Assembly: GCA_027316975.1 (NCBI GenBank) | Contig: DAHVFL010000348.1 | Location: 1 to 5,226 of the forward strand | Direction of reading: 5' to 3' | Source of the DNA: Chloroflexota bacterium | GTDB lineage: Bacteria > Chloroflexota > Ktedonobacteria > Ktedonobacterales > Ktedonobacteraceae | DNA: 5,226 nucleotides | Shown: positions 1-4,967 of the stretch, one piece after another | Layout of the letters: every line of letters starts with the position of its first letter | Numbering within the stretch: position 1 is the stretch's first letter | Notes under the pieces: generated by a model | What the model saw: only the letters and a program-made list of their open reading frames with translations | Databases searched by the model: none | What the model was told of the DNA's origin: nothing | Position numbers and translations under genes: made by a program

Positions 1-1
1 C

Positions 2-334
2 TACGAAGTTGTCTACCTGGGTCCTTCGATTGAGCTTGAGGGGATGAGCAACAGCAGATCAAAAACCATTTCCACCGCTGATTATGAGCAGGAAAAGAAA
101 TGTTACTATCTTTTTGGGAAGCGTCTGAAAGCAGAGCAGTGTGAGGAGATGGGAATAACGCCATCAGATAAGTTATATGCCGAAGCGCGTATTCCACGAC
201 TGCTGCACTATCCCCGAAGTGAGCAACCGACCAGAGGGAAAGAATGGGTACAACTGGCTGTTCTGGAATATCGCGAAAAAGCGACGGCTCAGGTAGCGTT
301 TTATCGTTTTCAGAATGTGATACCGGCGGAGTGA
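2..334 (+). CDS. 3' part of a cas operon gene, possibly Csx19-like (5' end outside window)
   Basis: The frame is open from the first bases of the window. The residues before the first internal Met (YEVVYLGPSIELEG) read like real protein, so I treat this as a truncated gene. The ATG at 44 has a purine-rich GAGGGG directly against it, too close to act as a normal ribosome site. About 110 residues are visible: a charged, Lys/Glu-rich stretch, then a C-terminus ending in alternating hydrophobic and aromatic residues (AVLEYREK, VAFYRFQNVIP), suggesting a closing beta-hairpin. It has no catalytic motif I know. The stop lies 4 nt before the RAMP gene, so they are co-transcribed. In type III-D loci the small subunit Csx19 is commonly encoded just before the last Cas7-type gene, so position and size suggest Csx19. 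That identity is inference from context, not from recognised residues. Confidence 0.6.
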   Translation, partial: YEVVYLGPSIELEGMSNSRSKTISTADYEQEKKCYYLFGKRLKAEQCEEMGITPSDKLYAEARIPRLLHYPRSEQPTRGKEWVQLAVLEYREKATAQVAFYRFQNVIPAE

Positions 335-338
335 TGGC

Positions 339-1469
339 ATGAATCCTTATGATTTTGCGCGTATCGATTGGGAGCGCATCCCGGAGCGCAGGAAGCCTAT
401 GTGGCATAACCGCCTTGTGGGAAATGCGGATCAGAAGCTCTACTCCGGTCAACTGGAAGTAGATCTTGACGTGCTGACTCCCCTGTTTATTGTCGATCCT
501 CGTCATGATCCCGCCGACAATCGCGAACCGGCGCTTTCCATCCAGAACGACTACGGCGAGTATATCATTCCAGGTAGTTCGCTCAAGGGTATGCTGCGTA
601 CTCTCGTAGAAACGCTGGGGAATGGCTGCCTGACCCTGTTTGATGGCGAATATGACCGCCGTGAGATCAATTACCGGAATAAAATCGCGTCTGATTTCCG
701 CCACTGCTGGGATAACACGAACCTGTGTATTGCCTGCCGCACTTTCGGGATGCTTCAGGAACGCGAGGGACGCGGCAATGTCTTCCTGGGAAAAGTCAAC
801 ATTGGCGATGCCATTGCATATAAGCATGTACTCTACCAATCAATCTACACGGGCGTCCTGGTAGAACCCAAGCCACGCCACAAGGATTTCTACCTGGACG
901 TATCGGAGGAACACATTGCCGGGCGCAAATTCTACTTTCATCATTCCCCCAACGGAAAACCCATTACGGCAAATAGCCTTCAGTATATGGGAGGCAGACC
1001 GTCCAACCGTTACATTCGGCCACTGGCGAAAGGCACGCAATTTCATTTTCGCATCGATTTCACCAATCTCGAGGAAGACGAATTCGGCGCGTTGTTGCTG
1101 GCTGTGGTGTTGGAGGAGACAATGCGCCACAAGGTCGGCTACGGCAAACCTCTGGGCATGGGATCGGTAGAACTTATTCCCACAAAGCTCACGCTGATTG
1201 ATTACGCAGCGCGATATACTCAATGGAAGATGGGACAGGGAAAACAAGAGTTTGAGAAAGATATCTGGACAGAGGTCAATCGCCATCTTGCTATCTTCTA
1301 CGCGCAGCACCTGCAAACACTGGCGATAGAAGACCTGCGGCGCATCTGGCGTTTCCCGCCCGATCCTGGTGTGAACTACTACTATCCCAGCAAGAGGGAA
1401 TGGTTTGATAAACCAGTTAGCAAAGGAAAACGAATCGCCGATACGCGTAGCGTCCCTCGGCAGATGTAG
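339..1469 (+). CDS. RAMP-superfamily Cas7-like protein of a type III CRISPR complex (TIGR03986-like)
   Basis: This 376-residue protein is probably a backbone subunit of a type III effector complex that holds crRNA and target RNA. Visible RAMP features are a first beta-strand ending in DVLTPLFIV (44-52), the signature IPGSSLKGMLR (77-87), a Cys-rich motif with C123, C130 and C133 ending CRTFG (133-137) that probably binds zinc together with a His, and the C-terminal glycine loop GYGKPLGMGSVEL (267-279). The AGRKFYFHH segment (194-202) resembles the TIGR03986 family, which belongs to type III-D-like systems. The catalytic Asp of Csm3-type Cas7 is not obvious: aligning on IPGSS puts Glu63 or nearby acidic residues (D53, D57, D60) there, so RNA cleavage is uncertain. 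The start is supported by GGAG 7 nt upstream, overlapping the previous stop. The tail past about 285 is a helical and basic extension. Confidence 0.9.
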   Translation: MNPYDFARIDWERIPERRKPMWHNRLVGNADQKLYSGQLEVDLDVLTPLFIVDPRHDPADNREPALSIQNDYGEYIIPGSSLKGMLRTLVETLGNGCLTLFDGEYDRREINYRNKIASDFRHCWDNTNLCIACRTFGMLQEREGRGNVFLGKVNIGDAIAYKHVLYQSIYTGVLVEPKPRHKDFYLDVSEEHIAGRKFYFHHSPNGKPITANSLQYMGGRPSNRYIRPLAKGTQFHFRIDFTNLEEDEFGALLLAVVLEETMRHKVGYGKPLGMGSVELIPTKLTLIDYAARYTQWKMGQGKQEFEKDIWTEVNRHLAIFYAQHLQTLAIEDLRRIWRFPPDPGVNYYYPSKREWFDKPVSKGKRIADTRSVPRQM

Positions 1470-1493
1470 CAGGCTTACAAAAAGGAACCAGAG

Positions 1494-2555
1494 ATGGCGA
1501 ATATGCTGCTTGCAATACTTGGCGAATCACCCATTGTAGTTACAGTGACGTATCAACTACTGGCAAAGCGGTTGGCTGATAAGTTAGACAGAGTCATCGT
1601 TCTGTGTCCAAAGGGAGAACTTGTCCAGTTTGGTTACGGATTGATCGAAGACGTACTCAAAGAGACCTGTGAGGTGGAGCAGGAACCGCTCGATTTCGAC
1701 GATGTGAACGGTGAAGCAGAATCCTATACCTTTCTGCATGTCATGTATAGTCTGCTCTCTCGCTTACAGGACGATGGCGACACCGTCTATCTTTCCCTCG
1801 CAGGCGGACGTAAAAATATGTCAGCGCTCATGGCAGTTCTGGTACCATTGTTCCCTTGCGTCAAAGGGCTGTATCATGTGATTGATAGGGACGAACATTT
1901 ACATGAACGCCAGACATTCCGCTCGCTTGAAAAACTCTATGATGCTTCCGATTCTGACCGTCATAAATACTTTTTCCCATCATTGGAGCGGCTCATCTTG
2001 GTCGATATTCCTTATGGAGAATATCGGCAGGTCAGCAAAGCGTTTCGCGCCCGACTTTTCTCCATTGTAGATGAAGATGCGTTGGAAGATCTGTATGAGC
2101 ATAATCCTGATGAGGCCAATACTGTAGAGTTTGTGCAGGACATCGCCCGGGTAACTGAGCCTGAGCGTATGCTCGAAGTACTGGTGACGGAACGCGCCGC
2201 CCAACAATTCCAGAACCTGGCGCACGACCGGACACACGCGCGAGGTCTCACCTATTGTCTGGAACGTATGCGTCTTGCCAATATATTGCGCAACCGTTCG
2301 CACCATATATATACACGTGATTTGGGCAAAGGTGAGCATGATCTTTATTCCCAAAATCTCTCAGCATTAACCTTCCACTTTTTTAAGCGCGGCGGAGCTA
2401 CTGAACGTCCTGTATTCCATACGGTGCCAAAAGATATTCGGGGGTGCAAAAATACAGAAGTAGAGAAGGTAATCGTCTCTGAAATGGAATTCAAGCGTAA
2501 CAGCAAGTACCGTTCGTTGGAAGAAATAACGAGTGTGCGCCGTTTTTTCCTTTAG
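1494..2555 (+). CDS. NE0113-family CARF protein with HEPN-like C-terminal region (Csm6/Csx1-type effector or ring nuclease)
   Basis: A 353-residue CRISPR ancillary protein that should bind cyclic oligoadenylate. The N-terminal CARF/Rossmann domain (about 1-135) shows strand 1 and its ligand loop, LLAILGESPIVVT (5-17), the lysine motif SLAGGRKNMS (101-110) and YHVID (127-131). A following YFFPS...VDIPYGEYR stretch (159-178) matches the pattern of the Cas_NE0113 (PF09623) family, several members of which are called ring nucleases. That family often ends near here, but this protein continues about 170 residues. The extra part is mostly helical and contains RNRSHH (266-271), an R-polar-x3-H arrangement like HEPN ribonucleases; a DRTH (245-248) lies nearby. 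It may therefore be a cOA-activated RNase, a ring nuclease, or both. The start has AAAGGA 7 nt upstream. The last codons lie on the T-run discussed at 2543. Confidence 0.85.
   Translation: MANMLLAILGESPIVVTVTYQLLAKRLADKLDRVIVLCPKGELVQFGYGLIEDVLKETCEVEQEPLDFDDVNGEAESYTFLHVMYSLLSRLQDDGDTVYLSLAGGRKNMSALMAVLVPLFPCVKGLYHVIDRDEHLHERQTFRSLEKLYDASDSDRHKYFFPSLERLILVDIPYGEYRQVSKAFRARLFSIVDEDALEDLYEHNPDEANTVEFVQDIARVTEPERMLEVLVTERAAQQFQNLAHDRTHARGLTYCLERMRLANILRNRSHHIYTRDLGKGEHDLYSQNLSALTFHFFKRGGATERPVFHTVPKDIRGCKNTEVEKVIVSEMEFKRNSKYRSLEEITSVRRFFL
2543..2549 (+). promoter_or_regulatory. Candidate -1 ribosomal frameshift (slippery) site
   Basis: In the frame of the upstream CARF gene the bases read T TTT TTC, an exact X-XXY-YYZ slippery heptamer. 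The zero-frame stop TAG (2553-2555) follows after one codon. Slipping back one base joins the upstream protein (352 residues) to the downstream CARF frame (208 residues from 2549), giving 560 residues without any stop. A GGAAG at 2519-2523 could act as an internal Shine-Dalgarno stimulator but sits about 19 nt upstream, further than usual. The only clear stem downstream is a small CGAGG/CCTCG hairpin at 2602-2615, which is too distant. Alternatives are transcriptional slippage, a real one-T deletion, or an assembly error. Confidence 0.45.
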
Positions 2556-2638
2556 GGCCTTTTGTCGATCTCAATACGCTCCTGAAGAACCAGCCTGAGT
2601 TCGAGGTCGTCCTCGTTGTTCCTCTGGGCGACACACCG

Positions 2639-3175
2639 ATGATTGCAACTCAGCTTTATGCGCTGCTGAAAGCTCAGGGACGAAAAATCAAGGAAGTTGT
2701 GCTGATATATCCACAAAAGCTATCTATTCAGCCTGGCGTGAAAATGCTGCAAGAAGCCTTTCAAGACGAGAAGACGGACTGTACTTCTGTAGAAGTGAAA
2801 GGACGAAAAGATATCGATTCGCGCGAAGCCTGCATGGATTTCGAGCAAACCCTGGCCGCCGCCATAGATACCGTCCGTGAGAAACATCCCGATTGCCAGA
2901 TTGAACTTGCTCTCACAGGCGGGCGCAAGGGGATGGCAGCACTGGCAATGTTTGTTGCGCAGAGTAAAAACATTCATTATGTCTACCATACACTGATCAC
3001 AGATAGGCAACTCAGCGAAAAGGTTGAGCGAGAAACTGACCTGAATGCCTTGAGTGGAACTCGAATCAACAAGCAAACACGCAATGATCGCCTCTTCCTG
3101 CGCGCATATGAAGGCAACGGTCCTTACACGAAGTTTGTGTTGTTCAAAGTCCCAGTGCTGCCTGCTAAGGGGTAG
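2639..3175 (+). CDS. Second CARF-like domain protein; coding starts upstream of its first ATG, probably fused to the preceding gene
   Basis: The first ATG gives 178 residues, but the frame is open from 2501. The residues just before it (FEVVLVVPLGDTP, encoded at about 2600-2638) are the first strand and ligand loop of a CARF domain, matching LLAILGESP in the upstream protein. Further in are a second strand, EVVLIYPQ (19-26, counted from the ATG), the lysine motif ALTGGRKGMA (91-100) and YHTLITD (116-122). The whole is a single CARF-type domain with no nuclease domain. No ATG, GTG or TTG lies in frame between 2501 and 2639; the only near-start before strand 1 is CTG at 2582, without a ribosome site. 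Translation from 2639 would lose strand 1, so I infer the natural product is a -1 frameshift fusion with the gene at 1494, or a broken version of it. The end overlaps a minus-strand remnant by 11 nt. Confidence 0.7.
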   Translation: MIATQLYALLKAQGRKIKEVVLIYPQKLSIQPGVKMLQEAFQDEKTDCTSVEVKGRKDIDSREACMDFEQTLAAAIDTVREKHPDCQIELALTGGRKGMAALAMFVAQSKNIHYVYHTLITDRQLSEKVERETDLNALSGTRINKQTRNDRLFLRAYEGNGPYTKFVLFKVPVLPAKG

Positions 3176-3392
3176 CGGCCGCTTCTTGCAGTTCCGTCAG
3201 TTCGCGCGCGAAGGTCCTCGCCATAGCGGCTTGCCGTGGATCGCCACTTTTCTTAAAAGCCTCTGCCCATATGCGCCAGGTCTTTATAGCCTGCGACAGG
3301 TTTCCTTCACCGGTCGTGAACTGAGAAGCCATACCTGCCAGTTCGCCACATGTTACGCGACGTTGTGATGTAGCGGGTTCTTCCTGTATTTT
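3165..3392 (-). pseudogene. TPR-like coding remnant or overlooked small gene
   Basis: The minus strand is open for 75 codons from just past the stop of the HTH gene, in the same frame, down to a TAG at 3165-3167. The only in-frame ATG is at 3330-3332, giving 55 residues; the AGGT before it is too close for a good ribosome site. The translation looks genuine: an amphipathic helix pair in which Trp, Ala and Phe repeat (AIKTWRIWAEAF, then GDPRQAAMARTFARELTEL), typical of TPR-like helical hairpins. The fold assignment is tentative. With no convincing start it may be the C-terminal fragment of a larger TPR protein, or the former tail of the regulator cut off by a stop codon. It converges on and overlaps the CARF gene end by 11 nt. 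Confidence 0.4.
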
Positions 3393-3617
3393 TTACTCCA
3401 GTACCTTCGGCAGGGGTGGATCGCATTCGATGAGCAGAGACGCATCAACGTTGAGCGCGACGGCCAACTTGTACAGGGTCTCAGTGGTCACGATGGATTC
3501 GGGATTATTGTAAATCCGCGTCAAGGTTTTAATATCCACCTCAGATCGATATACGAGACGCCGTTTGCTCAGGCCTCGCGCTGCTGCAATGTCTTTGACT
3601 TTCAGGCGTATCGCCAT
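3393..3617 (-). CDS. Small XRE-family helix-turn-helix regulator (HTH_26-like)
   Basis: A 74-residue cytoplasmic DNA-binding protein made almost entirely of one Cro/C1-type domain. Helices run from VKDIAAARGLSKRRLVYRSE (7-26) through the recognition region IKTLTRIYNNP (29-39) to TTETLYKLAVALNVDASLL (44-62), the usual HTH_26 pattern including the late 'tL.kla.aL.v....Ll' helix. The length is normal for these solitary regulators, so the TAA is probably its natural end despite the in-frame coding that follows. AAGGGAGA about 8 nt before the ATG is a strong ribosome site. It is transcribed away from the 97-residue gene, and the shared region carries an inverted repeat, so autoregulation is plausible. 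Whether it controls the cas operon cannot be told. Confidence 0.88.
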   Translation of the reverse strand: MAIRLKVKDIAAARGLSKRRLVYRSEVDIKTLTRIYNNPESIVTTETLYKLAVALNVDASLLIECDPPLPKVLE

Positions 3618-3641
3618 AGCTTAATCTCCCTTGCAGCGCTC

Positions 3642-3668
3642 ATTGTATCTGTATGGATAGCTTGACAA
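3642..3668 (-). promoter_or_regulatory. Candidate promoter for the HTH regulator
   Basis: On the minus strand TACAAT (3642-3647, 5 of 6 to TATAAT) lies 15 nt from TTGTCA (3663-3668). The spacing is short, so this is a weak call. The -35 element shares bases with a perfect TTGACA on the plus strand (3662-3667), making the two promoters divergent and overlapping. Confidence 0.4.
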
Positions 3669-3706
3669 CAGAGAGCAAATAATACTATGCTTTATGCATA
3701 TCCATA
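3652..3706. promoter_or_regulatory. Inverted repeat TATGGATA / TATCCATA, candidate operator
   Basis: TATGGATA at 3652-3659 has its exact reverse complement TATCCATA at 3699-3706, with 39 nt between them that contain the divergent -35 elements. A second palindrome, TATGCATA (3693-3700), abuts the right arm. The region is AT-rich (19 GC in the 60 bases 3661-3720). Such flanking of divergent promoters suits a dimeric regulator such as the adjacent XRE protein. Binding is inferred. Confidence 0.4.
3662..3691 (+). promoter_or_regulatory. Candidate upstream promoter (TTGACA) for the 97-residue gene
   Basis: A perfect -35 box TTGACA (3662-3667) is followed after 18 nt by TATGCT (3686-3691); TACTAT (3683-3688) at 15 nt is an alternative. 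It points toward the plus-strand gene and lies inside the inverted repeat. Confidence 0.4.
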
Positions 3707-3709
3707 TAT

Positions 3710-3738
3710 TTGTTGTGAGTAAATGGTGGGAATATAAT
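3710..3738 (+). promoter_or_regulatory. Candidate proximal promoter with consensus TATAAT
   Basis: TATAAT (3733-3738) is a perfect -10 box; TTGTTG (3710-3715) sits 17 nt upstream as a weak -35. Transcription would begin near 3745, downstream of the ATG at 3694, which argues that the long version of the following gene is not real. Confidence 0.5.
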
Positions 3739-3786
3739 ACCTCCCCTCTTCTTATCGTCACACAAGAAAGGATTCATGAAGCGGGC

Positions 3787-4080
3787 ATGAACAACACGTC
3801 ATTAAAGGCGAGCCATATGGAGACGTGGGGACGTGCGGCGCGAGCAGCCAGTTATTATTTGCTCATGCAAGAGCGGCGACAGGAACAAGACGATCAGGAG
3901 TTGAAAGAAGCGAAAGCGGTACTTGTTGTGGAATTGGCGGCGCTGCTTGAGATTGCAAAACAACTCGATATGGAGTTACCCATGTGGAAACACGTATTTT
4001 ATGTACGGGCAACGCAGAACATGATTGCCGCGTGTGGCATTACACAGCAGGAGATAGACGATTACCAGCGTGTAGTATGA
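3787..4080 (+). CDS. Unrecognised small helical protein, 97 residues
   Basis: I do not recognise this family. The protein is soluble and mostly helical: a Met/Ala/Tyr-rich N-terminus, a very charged stretch (QERRQEQDDQELKEAKA) likely to form an exposed helix, then LVVELAALLEIAKQL and a C-terminal half with WKHVFYVRATQNMIAACG and a final ITQQEIDDY helix. It has no signal peptide or membrane segment. The frame is open back to an ATG at 3694, but the TATAAT at 3733 lies after that codon, so I prefer 3787. Another start at 3817 (87 residues) has a better-placed AAGG 8 nt upstream. The 3787 ATG overlaps, as ATGA, the stop of a four-codon frame at 3776-3790 that follows AAAGGA. The HTH gene is divergent to it, and the pair could be one regulatory unit, but no function is implied. 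Confidence 0.6.
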   Translation: MNNTSLKASHMETWGRAARAASYYLLMQERRQEQDDQELKEAKAVLVVELAALLEIAKQLDMELPMWKHVFYVRATQNMIAACGITQQEIDDYQRVV

Positions 4081-4105
4081 AAGCTAGAGGGTCAGGAATC
4101 TATTG

Positions 4106-4132
4106 CCTGGCTCAGCGATTTCAACTGCCAGG
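4106..4132. repeat. Short inverted repeat CCTGGC / GCCAGG between convergent genes
   Basis: CCTGGC (4106-4111) pairs with GCCAGG (4127-4132) around a 15-nt loop, between the end of the 97-residue gene and the end of the zinc-finger gene. No T-run follows on either strand, so it is not a standard intrinsic terminator. Confidence 0.3.
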
Positions 4133-4159
4133 GGGGTCCGGCTATGCCATGCATCACGT

Positions 4160-4393
4160 CTATGCAGACTCGGCGAACTTATAGAGTGGCACAGTGCGTA
4201 TCGGCGGTTTCGTTGTTTGCCGCAAGGCTTCTAAACGCTCGATGGTCTCAGGCGTGAAAAGTACGTCGCCGCAAACGTCGCACACTTCGGCTGGGATGTG
4301 TTCGATTACGATGATTCGGTCGCCCTGATGCACGGCACGCACAACCTCGCGCTGCTCATATTCGCCTGGACAATCGGCGATACTACATCTCAT
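4160..4393 (-). CDS. YgiT-type zinc-finger protein, probable antitoxin of the DUF4258 pair
   Basis: A 77-residue protein matching the YgiT/MqsA N-terminal zinc-binding type. There is a first Cys pair near the start (MRCSIADCPG), a beta-rich middle in which RIIVIEHIPAEVC leads into the second CDVCGD pair, and the conserved tail TPETIERLEAL...RTVPLYKFA. It lacks the C-terminal HTH domain of full MqsA, so it probably does not bind DNA as MqsA does. A frame ten residues longer is open, but I chose the inner ATG: GAGGAGAG lies about 5 nt before it and it overlaps the upstream stop as ATGA, so the two genes are translationally coupled. In such pairs the zinc-finger protein is thought to neutralise the DUF4258 partner; that role is inferred from family and context. 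Confidence 0.85.
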   Translation of the reverse strand: MRCSIADCPGEYEQREVVRAVHQGDRIIVIEHIPAEVCDVCGDVLFTPETIERLEALRQTTKPPIRTVPLYKFAESA

Positions 4394-4710
4394 TTGGCTC
4401 TCCTCTCTGTTGGACCTATCCACTTAGGCGGAACAGGGACATACGCTGTGATGATCACTAATTGAGGCAAAGACGTTGTACAAACCACATGTAAGGGACG
4501 TTTCCTAACGGTTAGCCCGTAAAGCAGACAACAGGAACCGCGTCGATGATCTGGATAGTTCTCAATGATCTGACCGTTAGCAATGGCCGCCAACACTTCA
4601 GCCAGAGTGATCGATTCTTCCTCCATTTCTTCACGAGCATGATCGGTTATACGTATAGCCCGTCCGGCCGCCTGTACTCGTATCCGGGCAAGCATAGCAT
4701 CCACGCCCAT
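4390..4710 (-). CDS. DUF4258 domain protein, probable toxin of a toxin-antitoxin pair
   Basis: A 106-residue protein in which residues about 18-96 fit DUF4258: ITDHAREEMEEESITLAEV (His at the start of the helix), then the NGQIIENYPDHRRGSCCLL strand pair, RPLHVVC, and VIITAYVPVPPKW. This is the layout of small RelE/BrnT-like folds, several of which act as RNase toxins, but the activity of this protein is unknown. The usual 'HA..RM..R.I' pattern appears here as HAREEMEEESI, so the two arginines are replaced by Glu; this could reduce or change activity. Start: AGGA about 8 nt upstream of the ATG; a second Met follows at residue 6. It lies first in the pair, upstream of the zinc-finger gene, which is toxin-first order. 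Confidence 0.85.
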   Translation of the reverse strand: MGVDAMLARIRVQAAGRAIRITDHAREEMEEESITLAEVLAAIANGQIIENYPDHRRGSCCLLYGLTVRKRPLHVVCTTSLPQLVIITAYVPVPPKWIGPTERRAK

Positions 4711-4967
4711 CTATTGGTTCCTCACAGCTTTTTCTCGATTATATTACATGTACATTCTATCATAGCCAGGCAAGAATCTCTCACCATTGCCAAAAATATC
4801 GTCGTTCTACTGGAGCTATGACAATTGTAACCTCATTGTGGATTTTCAACCCCGCAAGCGAGCAAGGCCAGTTAGTGCGTCGCTGTGATCAGCGCTTAAT
4901 GGTTGAGATTATGTTGCAAACTATACGTCTTCAATTGGAAGTGACTCGCCTGTTACCAGTCTTTGTA
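4711..4967. promoter_or_regulatory. Gene-poor spacer with a possible promoter for the DUF4258 pair
   Basis: On the minus strand TATAAT (4738-4743) lies about 28 nt upstream of the DUF4258 start. I see no matching -35 at 17-18 nt. A palindrome TACATGTA (4745-4752) adjoins it and might be an operator. From about 4770 to 4967 I see nothing convincing: a plus-strand frame opens at 4818 and runs into the antisense of the transporter gene, without a ribosome site or a recognisable domain. Confidence 0.35.

Noticed and set aside
840..1316. Minus-strand frame of 158 codons inside the RAMP gene
   Set aside because: It is a shadow of a gene with clear family motifs on the other strand.
3054..3368. Plus-strand frame of 104 codons across the end of the second CARF gene
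   Set aside because: It is antisense to the protein-like TPR remnant, overlaps the CARF gene, has a Cys/Ser-rich composition and lacks a ribosome site.
3694..3786. N-terminal extension of the 97-residue gene from the ATG at 3694
   Set aside because: It lies inside the promoter region, upstream of a perfect TATAAT, with no ribosome site; the translated extension shows no domain character.
4106..4132. CCTGGC/GCCAGG hairpin as an intrinsic terminator
   Set aside because: The stem is only 6 bp with a 15-nt loop and there is no T-run on either strand.
4394..4423. Ten-residue longer start for the zinc-finger protein
   Set aside because: The inner ATG has the strong GAGGAGAG site and the ATGA overlap; the longer version would place that site inside the coding sequence.
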